Assembly (NCBI GenBank): GCA_036004665.1
Contig: DASYRG010000005.1
Coordinates: 1-11,644, forward strand
Direction: 5' to 3'
Origin: JACQGZ01 sp036004665
Lineage (GTDB): Bacteria > Sysuimicrobiota > Sysuimicrobiia > Sysuimicrobiales > Humicultoraceae
Length of the DNA stretch: 11,644 nt
The translations under genes were made by a program, and so were the position numbers. A model generated the notes under the pieces. It saw nothing but the letters and a program-made list of their open reading frames with translations, searched no databases and was not told where the DNA came from. This document shows, piece after piece, positions 7,321-11,644 of this stretch. The stretch's first letter is position 1; every line of letters starts with the position of its first letter.

Positions 7321-10097
7321 CCCGTCCGACGACCCCGACGCCCGGCCGCCATGCGGCCGATGCGCGCGATGAGATCCGCCAGCGTCTCAACCTGGTCGAG
7401 CTCATCTCGGGCCACGTCGCGCTGAAGAAGGCGGGGCGGCAGTACAAGGGGCTCTGTCCGTTCCACTCCGAGAAGACCCCGTCCTTTCACGTCGATCCGG
7501 AACGCGGGTTGTTCTATTGCCTCGCCGGAGAGACGAGGGTGCTGACGTGGGAAGGCGCCCGTCCGATCCGGGACTTGGCCGGTGGAGTCCATCGGGTGCT
7601 GGGTCGCGGCGCAGACTGGATTGACGCCCCGTTTTACTCGTTCGGCCCTCAACCGCTGATGCGGATTAGGTTGACCAGAAATCGCCAGCGTAAGGAAATC
7701 TACGCGACTCCCGAACACCGCTGGTTTGTCCGCGCAGGAAAGACCCTTCAAAAGACGAGGGAGGCCCAGACACGTGATTTGAAGCCAGGAGATCTCCTGG
7801 TCTCGAAGTTTCCGGGCAGTCGAGTCAAGCTGACCACCCCCTCGCCATTTGGAATCGCTCATGGGATCACTTTCGGGGATGGTACGCTGAATGGCACCGG
7901 CAGCATGGCGCAGCTTGATCCCGTCAAGGACGCGATGTTGCGAAAGTGGTTTCCAAACAGCGTTATGATCAGGGGCAGTCCGCAAATTCAGGTCCATCAT
8001 CTTCCGCGCTTCTTCAAGTCACCTCCGCCACTCGGAGAATCCGTTCCGTACCTCTATCGATGGCTCGCTGGATACTTCGCGGCTGATGGGCACGTCTCCA
8101 AGGACGGCACGGTGATGCTGAATTCTGCACGGCGAGAACACCTCGAGTTTGTCCGTTCCGCCTGCTCCCGGCTGGGCATCGGCACCTATGGCATCACTCG
8201 ACAGGACCGGCAGGGGTTTCCCGACCGCAAGGTCAGCCCGCTCTACCGCATCCACTTCGTCAATGCGGATCTCACGGAGGAATTCTTCCTCCTCGACGGT
8301 CACCGCATGCGCTACATGTCTGCCGAGAAGGGATTCGCGCGTCGTGGCTGGGCCGTTCAGTCTGTCGAGCCCACTGACAGAGTCGAAGAAGTGTTTTGCG
8401 CCGTTGTCCCAGAAGGCCATGCGTTCGTCCTAGAAGACAACATTCTTACCGGAAATTGCTTCGGCTGCCACGCCGGCGGCGACGCCTTCGACTTCATGAT
8501 GCGCATCGCCAACCAGTCCTTCCCCGAGGCCCTCGCCGCGCTCGCCGAGCGCACCGGCGTCCCCCTCGAGCGGACCCCTGAAGACGCCCGCGATCGCAGC
8601 GAGCGGGAGCAGGTGCTGCGCGCCCTCGACGCCGCCGCGGCCTTCTACCGGGCCGCCCTTTCCGGCGGGGACGGCGAGACGGCGCGCGCCTACCTGACGC
8701 GCCGCGGCGTGCGGCCCGAGACGGTGGAGGAGTTCGGTCTGGGGTATGCCCCCTCCACCTGGGATGGCCTGTTGCGGGCGCTGGCGGAGAAGGGGTACGA
8801 GGCCGCGGCGCTGGACCGGGCGGGGTTGGTGACGGCACGCTCCCAGGGCGGGGGTCACTTCGACCTGCTGCGCCACCGTCTCATCTTCCCGATCGAAGAC
8901 CTGCAGGACCGCACCGTGGCCTTTGGGGGACGGGCGCTCGACCGGGAGGCTACGCCCAAATACCTGAACTCCCGGGAGTCTGCCGCGTTTCAGAAGGGGC
9001 AGCTCCTCTATCTGCTCAACCGGGCGCGGAAGGCGATCCGCGAGACGAACGAGGTGGTGGTCGTCGAGGGCTACATGGACGCGCTGGCCTGCCATCAGGC
9101 GGGGGTGCGCAACGCCGTGGCCACGCTGGGCACCGCGCTCACCCTCGACCACGTCCTGCTGCTGAAGCGCTTTGCGGCGCGGGTCACCCTCGTCTACGAC
9201 GCCGACGCTGCGGGGCGGCTGGCCAGCGAACGCGGGGCGCAGCTCTTTGAAGAGGCGGAACTGCCGGCCAGCGTGGCTGTCCTGCCTGCCGGATCCGACC
9301 CCGATGCCTTCCTGCGCCGGGAAGGTCAGGAGAGATTCCGAACAATATTGAGTGATGCTCTGTCAATGTTCGACTATCAGGTCCATCTGGCGGAAATGCG
9401 CCATGACGCACGGACGTTGGAAGGAAGGGTGGCCTTAGCCGACGAATTGCTTCCCGTTATTTCGTTGGTGCTCAACCCGGTCCGGCAGTCTGAATACCTC
9501 CGGGCCATCGCCCAGCGGTTCGATCTTTCGGAGGAAGCGCTGCGTCAGCGGTTGGCTAGCCGCAGGCGGTCGGACCGCCGTGGGGTAGGGGAGTCTCTGG
9601 CAGGAATGGCCCCGCCCACGCCGGCCCGGTGGAAGGCGGAGCGGTTTCTCCTTCACCTCATGGTGCAGGAGAGCCCGGCCCGGGACGTGGTCCGCGAAGC
9701 ACTTTCGGTGGGAGATTTCCTCGATCCACTCCACCGCAAGCTCGTGCAGGTGCTGTTGGACGAGGACGCGCCGGCCGAGGCCTTGAGGGAACGGCTGCCC
9801 GATCAGGAGAGCATAGAGCTGCTGAACCGGCTGCTGTTTGAGCCGCTGGCGACGGAGGAAAAGGACAGAGATAAAGTGCAGGCCGATTCCATCGAGTTCT
9901 TTCGGACCGAAGGCCTCAAGGAGGAACGCCGTCGCATACAACGGGCGTTGCAGGAGGCCCAGGCGGCGGGAGATGAGGAACGGGTAACGCAGCTGCAGTC
10001 GGCCTTCCTGGCCCTGCGGGAACGGGGCCGGAACGAAAACGGAGAAAGGCGGAAGGGAGGTGAGGAGCATGGCGCGGAAAAAGGCGCAGGTCCCTGA
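7317..10097 (+). CDS. dnaG: DNA primase DnaG, intein-containing precursor
   Basis: DnaG makes the RNA primers for leading- and lagging-strand synthesis and works with the DnaB helicase. The precursor is about 926 residues; removing the 313-residue intein leaves about 613, a normal DnaG length. In the spliced protein the CHC2 zinc ribbon has Cys47, His50, Cys68 and Cys71, the same spacing as E. coli Cys40, His43, Cys61 and Cys64. The N-terminus DEIRQRLNLVELI and KKAGRQYKGLCPFH is typical. The catalytic TOPRIM domain has VVVEGYMDAL (Glu271 spliced; E. coli Glu265) and VYDADAAG (Asp315 and Asp317; E. coli Asp309 and Asp311). A weakly conserved helicase-interaction domain follows. The start is proposed as CTG 7317, coupled to the EF-G-like gene. 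The end overlaps rpoD by 29 nt, the classic dnaG-rpoD arrangement. Identity is certain; the start codon is less so. Confidence 0.95.
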   Translation: MTRPTTPTPGRHAADARDEIRQRLNLVELISGHVALKKAGRQYKGLCPFHSEKTPSFHVDPERGLFYCLAGETRVLTWEGARPIRDLAGGVHRVLGRGADWIDAPFYSFGPQPLMRIRLTRNRQRKEIYATPEHRWFVRAGKTLQKTREAQTRDLKPGDLLVSKFPGSRVKLTTPSPFGIAHGITFGDGTLNGTGSMAQLDPVKDAMLRKWFPNSVMIRGSPQIQVHHLPRFFKSPPPLGESVPYLYRWLAGYFAADGHVSKDGTVMLNSARREHLEFVRSACSRLGIGTYGITRQDRQGFPDRKVSPLYRIHFVNADLTEEFFLLDGHRMRYMSAEKGFARRGWAVQSVEPTDRVEEVFCAVVPEGHAFVLEDNILTGNCFGCHAGGDAFDFMMRIANQSFPEALAALAERTGVPLERTPEDARDRSEREQVLRALDAAAAFYRAALSGGDGETARAYLTRRGVRPETVEEFGLGYAPSTWDGLLRALAEKGYEAAALDRAGLVTARSQGGGHFDLLRHRLIFPIEDLQDRTVAFGGRALDREATPKYLNSRESAAFQKGQLLYLLNRARKAIRETNEVVVVEGYMDALACHQAGVRNAVATLGTALTLDHVLLLKRFAARVTLVYDADAAGRLASERGAQLFEEAELPASVAVLPAGSDPDAFLRREGQERFRTILSDALSMFDYQVHLAEMRHDARTLEGRVALADELLPVISLVLNPVRQSEYLRAIAQRFDLSEEALRQRLASRRRSDRRGVGESLAGMAPPTPARWKAERFLLHLMVQESPARDVVREALSVGDFLDPLHRKLVQVLLDEDAPAEALRERLPDQESIELLNRLLFEPLATEEKDRDKVQADSIEFFRTEGLKEERRRIQRALQEAQAAGDEERVTQLQSAFLALRERGRNENGERRKGGEEHGAEKGAGP
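7518..8456 (+). mobile_element. Class 1 intein with LAGLIDADG homing endonuclease, inserted in the DnaG zinc ribbon
   Basis: A 313-residue in-frame insertion that should excise itself from the primase by protein splicing. Block A is CLAGETRVLTWEGARPIRDL, with nucleophile Cys1. Block B is ATPEHRWFV, with Thr64 and His67. Two endonuclease motifs follow: GITFGDG (Asp121) and LAGYFAADG (Asp190). Block F is EVFCAVVPEGHAFVLEDN (Cys294, His301). Block G ends in Gly312-Asn313, followed by the extein nucleophile Cys. Thus the exteins are GLFY and CFGC, and the +1 Cys is itself a zinc ligand. Exact removal restores C-x2-H-x17-C-x2-C, which fixes the boundaries well. GC is lower than in the flanks (35/60 at 7861-7920 and 32/60 at 7921-7980, against 41/60 at 7381-7440 and 40/60 at 8461-8520), consistent with horizontal acquisition. 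The intein is certain; splicing and endonuclease activity are inferred. Confidence 0.96.
10055..10063 (+). promoter_or_regulatory. Shine-Dalgarno of rpoD inside the dnaG end
   Basis: GGGAGGTGA lies 5 nt before ATG 10069 and 32 nt before the dnaG stop codon ends. It selects ATG 10069 over the in-frame GTG at 10060, which lies within the SD itself. It is the same sequence as the hup SD. Confidence 0.85.
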
Positions 10098-11190
10098 GCG
10101 AACCCCAGAGGAGGCGGCAGTGGCGGAAGGCGGGCCGCTGACCGCGGAACTGCGCGGCCTGATCGAGCTCGGGCGCAAGCGCGGCTTCCTCACCCAGGAC
10201 GAGATCATCGAGCAGTTCCCCGAGGCCGAGCAGAACGTCGACCAGATCGACCGCATCCTCAGCATTCTCTCCGGCAAGGGGATCGAGATCGTCGAAGAGG
10301 CGAAGGATACGGAGGAGAAGGGCAAGGAGGAGGAGGAGGAAGAGCAGGATGTGGACGGGATCAGCATCGACGACCCCGTCCGCATGTACCTCAAAGAGAT
10401 CGGCAAGGTCGCCCTCCTCACCCCCGACCAGGAGATCGATCTGGCGCAGCGCATGGAGAAGGGCGATGAGGAGGCTAAACGCCGCCTCATCGAAGCGAAC
10501 CTTCGCCTGGTCGTCAGTATCGCCAAGAAGTACGTGGGGCGGGGGATGCTCTTCCTCGACCTGATCCAGGAGGGCAACCTGGGGCTGATCCGCGCCGTCG
10601 AGAAGTTCGACTGGCGCAAGGGCTTCAAGTTCAGCACCTACGCCACCTGGTGGATCCGCCAAGCCATCACGCGGGCCCTGGCCGACCAGGCGCGGACGAT
10701 CCGCATCCCCGTGCACATGGTCGAGACGATCAACAAGCTTGTGCGCATCTCGCGCCAGTTGCTGCAGGAGCTGGGCCGCGAGCCTTCCCCCGAGGAGATC
10801 GGGGCGCAGATGGGCCTGCCGGCGGAGCGGGTGCGGGAGATCATGAAGATCGCCCAGGAGCCGATTTCGCTGGAGACGCCAATCGGCGAAGAGGAAGACT
10901 CCCACCTCGGGGACTTCATCGAGGACCACGACGCCCTCGCGCCGGCCGAGGCCGCCTCCTTCACCATGCTCAAAGAGCAGCTGGAGTCGGTGCTGGAGTC
11001 GCTGACGCCGCGGGAGCGCAAGGTCCTAAAGCTACGTTTCGGCCTGGACGACGGCCGGCCCCGCACCCTGGAAGAGGTGGGCCGCGAGTTCGGGGTGACG
11101 CGCGAGCGCATCCGCCAGATCGAAGCCAAGGCGCTCCGCAAGTTGCGCCATCCGAGTCGCAGTAAGCGCCTCAAGGATTTCATCGAGTAA
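10069..11190 (+). CDS. rpoD: RNA polymerase primary sigma factor (SigA / RpoD, sigma-70)
   Basis: A 373-residue housekeeping sigma factor, of the compact size of Bacillus SigA, that directs RNA polymerase to -35/-10 promoters. Region 1.1 (about 22-75; LTAELRGLIELGRKRGFLT) is followed by an acidic linker with six Glu in a row (87-92). Region 1.2 begins DDPVRMYLKEIGKV (101-). Region 2 contains EANLRLVVSIAKKYVGRGM (142-160), LFLDLIQEGNLGLIRAVEKF, and the -10-recognition/melting helix TYATWWIRQAITRA (190-203). Region 3 follows with VRISRQLLQELGREPSPEEI. Region 4.2 is the helix-turn-helix TLEEVGREFGVTRERIRQIE ending at residue 373. The long non-conserved region of proteobacterial RpoD is absent. 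ATG 10069 has an excellent SD. The gene overlaps dnaG by 29 nt and is followed by a terminator. Confidence 0.97.
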   Translation: MARKKAQVPERTPEEAAVAEGGPLTAELRGLIELGRKRGFLTQDEIIEQFPEAEQNVDQIDRILSILSGKGIEIVEEAKDTEEKGKEEEEEEQDVDGISIDDPVRMYLKEIGKVALLTPDQEIDLAQRMEKGDEEAKRRLIEANLRLVVSIAKKYVGRGMLFLDLIQEGNLGLIRAVEKFDWRKGFKFSTYATWWIRQAITRALADQARTIRIPVHMVETINKLVRISRQLLQELGREPSPEEIGAQMGLPAERVREIMKIAQEPISLETPIGEEEDSHLGDFIEDHDALAPAEAASFTMLKEQLESVLESLTPRERKVLKLRFGLDDGRPRTLEEVGREFGVTRERIRQIEAKALRKLRHPSRSKRLKDFIE

Positions 11191-11210
11191 GGCGACCCGC
11201 GACCGATGCC

Positions 11211-11250
11211 AGAAGGGGGAGCGCTAAGCTGCTCCCCCTTCTGATTCTTG
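11211..11250 (+). terminator. Terminator hairpin between rpoD and the convergent gene
   Basis: AGAAGGGGGAGC (11211-11222) and GCTCCCCCTTCT (11231-11242) form a perfect 12-bp stem with an 8-nt loop, 20 nt after the rpoD stop codon. The following sequence, GATTCTTG, is only weakly T-rich. It lies between two convergent genes, so it may block readthrough both ways, but the minus-strand side has no T-run. Confidence 0.72.
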
Positions 11251-11273
11251 GGGCGTTCCGATCCCGGCTGGTC

Positions 11274-11644
11274 CTACGGACTGACGACGAGCGTGTCCGT
11301 GTAGATGTTCTGGTTGCGGTGGCCGGTGTTGTTCGTGACAAACGGTGACACCGTGCAGATGGGGATGTCCGTGACGTTGCGGTTGTCGGCCCACGCCACG
11401 TGCACGATGTGGTTCGCCCCGTCCCATCGGGCGTCCAACTCGATGTAGTCGCCGTGGAAGGCCGCCGTGCCCCCACCGAACAGGAGACAGTTCGCCTGGT
11501 GGGAGACGTCGGTGACGCGAGTATTGTCGCTGAAAACCGGCGCGGCCCCGAGATGGCAGTTGAAGCAGGTGTCGTAGAAGACGTCGAGGGCCTCATTCCC
11601 GGGCGTGGCGCTGTTCCGAAAATCGTACCAGGCGACGTGCAGCG
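11274..11644 (-). CDS. Partial beta-propeller protein, sialidase/BNR-repeat-like (C-terminus only)
   Basis: The minus strand is open from the right window edge to a TAG at 11276-11274, giving 122 C-terminal residues with no start inside the window. The peptide has two blade-like motifs, HVAWYDFRN (residues 2-10) and HVAWADNRN (81-89). It also has DVFYDTC, NTRVTDVS and AFHGDYIELDARWDG, a pattern I recognise from the end of secreted sialidase/exo-sialidase-like (BNR/Asp-box) propellers. Four cysteines are present, two of them in CFNCH (26-30), which formally matches a haem c CXXCH motif. No sorting or anchoring tail is seen; the protein simply ends TDTLVVSP. It converges on rpoD and is probably unrelated to that operon. 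Enzyme activity cannot be claimed, since catalytic residues would lie outside the window. Coding is well supported; the family call is moderate. Confidence 0.75.
   Translation of the reverse strand, partial: LHVAWYDFRNSATPGNEALDVFYDTCFNCHLGAAPVFSDNTRVTDVSHQANCLLFGGGTAAFHGDYIELDARWDGANHIVHVAWADNRNVTDIPICTVSPFVTNNTGHRNQNIYTDTLVVSP

Noticed and set aside
7351..7371. ATG 7351, 7360 or 7369 as the dnaG start
   Set aside because: All three are in a different frame from the zinc ribbon and lack an SD. They would matter only if the sequence has an indel here.
7509..7511. TTG 7509 as the dnaG start
   Set aside because: It would remove the first two zinc ligands and the conserved N-terminus encoded upstream in the same open frame.
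7518..7520. Class 3 (W-C-T) or bacterial intein-like (BIL) element instead of a class 1 intein
   Set aside because: The first residue is Cys, the C-terminal Asn and +1 Cys are present, and endonuclease motifs lie between blocks B and F, which is the class 1 layout. The block F Cys alone does not make it class 3.
10060..10068. GTG 10060 as the rpoD start
   Set aside because: It lies inside the SD sequence that serves ATG 10069.
7317..10097. dnaG as a broken or frameshifted pseudogene
   Set aside because: The frame is open from 7248 through the intein to the stop at 10095-10097, all zinc and TOPRIM residues are present, and the interruption has proper intein blocks.
10315..10350. GAG-rich purine tract as a repeat element
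   Set aside because: It encodes the acidic linker between sigma regions 1.1 and 1.2, which is common in primary sigma factors.
11180..11596. A 138-codon minus-strand open frame opposite the end of rpoD
   Set aside because: It is Thr/Ser/Arg-rich, runs through the terminator hairpin, and is out of frame with the propeller-like peptide that has real family motifs.

Overview
The window is about 11.6 kb of dense, GC-rich bacterial chromosome (hand-counted coding lines are near 67-68% GC). It is nearly all plus-strand housekeeping genes, with one gene entering from the right on the minus strand. GTG starts and four-base GTGA stop/start overlaps are frequent. The short SigA-type sigma factor, strong Shine-Dalgarno (SD) sequences, dnaG-rpoD order and archaeal-type class I lysyl-tRNA synthetase suggest a high-GC, Gram-positive-like (Terrabacteria-type), perhaps thermophilic lineage. 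The phylum cannot be fixed from this sequence alone.

Layout: a histone-like HU gene (43-315) is closed by a good intrinsic terminator (340-375). A tightly packed seven-gene run follows: folD (436-1302), folC (1299-2681), class I lysS (2689-4257), a D-2-hydroxyacid dehydrogenase (4254-5213), an EF-G-like translational GTPase (5236-7320), dnaG (7317-10097) and rpoD/sigA (10069-11190). All junctions are overlaps or gaps of 22 nt or less, so one long operon is plausible. It would join one-carbon/folate metabolism, lysine charging and translation with replication priming and the main sigma factor. dnaG-rpoD is the conserved core of the macromolecular synthesis operon. A 12-bp hairpin (11211-11242) closes the run. 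Beyond it, convergent and cut by the window edge, lies the C-terminus of a beta-propeller (sialidase/BNR-like) protein.

The main discovery is in dnaG. A 313-residue intein (7518-8456) with splicing blocks and a LAGLIDADG-type homing endonuclease interrupts the primase inside its CHC2 zinc ribbon, directly before the third zinc-ligand cysteine. Removing exactly these 313 residues restores the ligand spacing C-x2-H-x17-C-x2-C and puts the TOPRIM residues almost where E. coli DnaG has them. The intein ends in Gly-Asn instead of His-Asn and has Cys where block F usually has Asp. The dnaG N-terminus has no ATG, GTG or TTG start before the zinc site. The best start is a CTG overlapping the EF-G-like stop codon as CTGA, behind an AGGAGG. 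A routine gene call would probably truncate this protein inside its zinc site.
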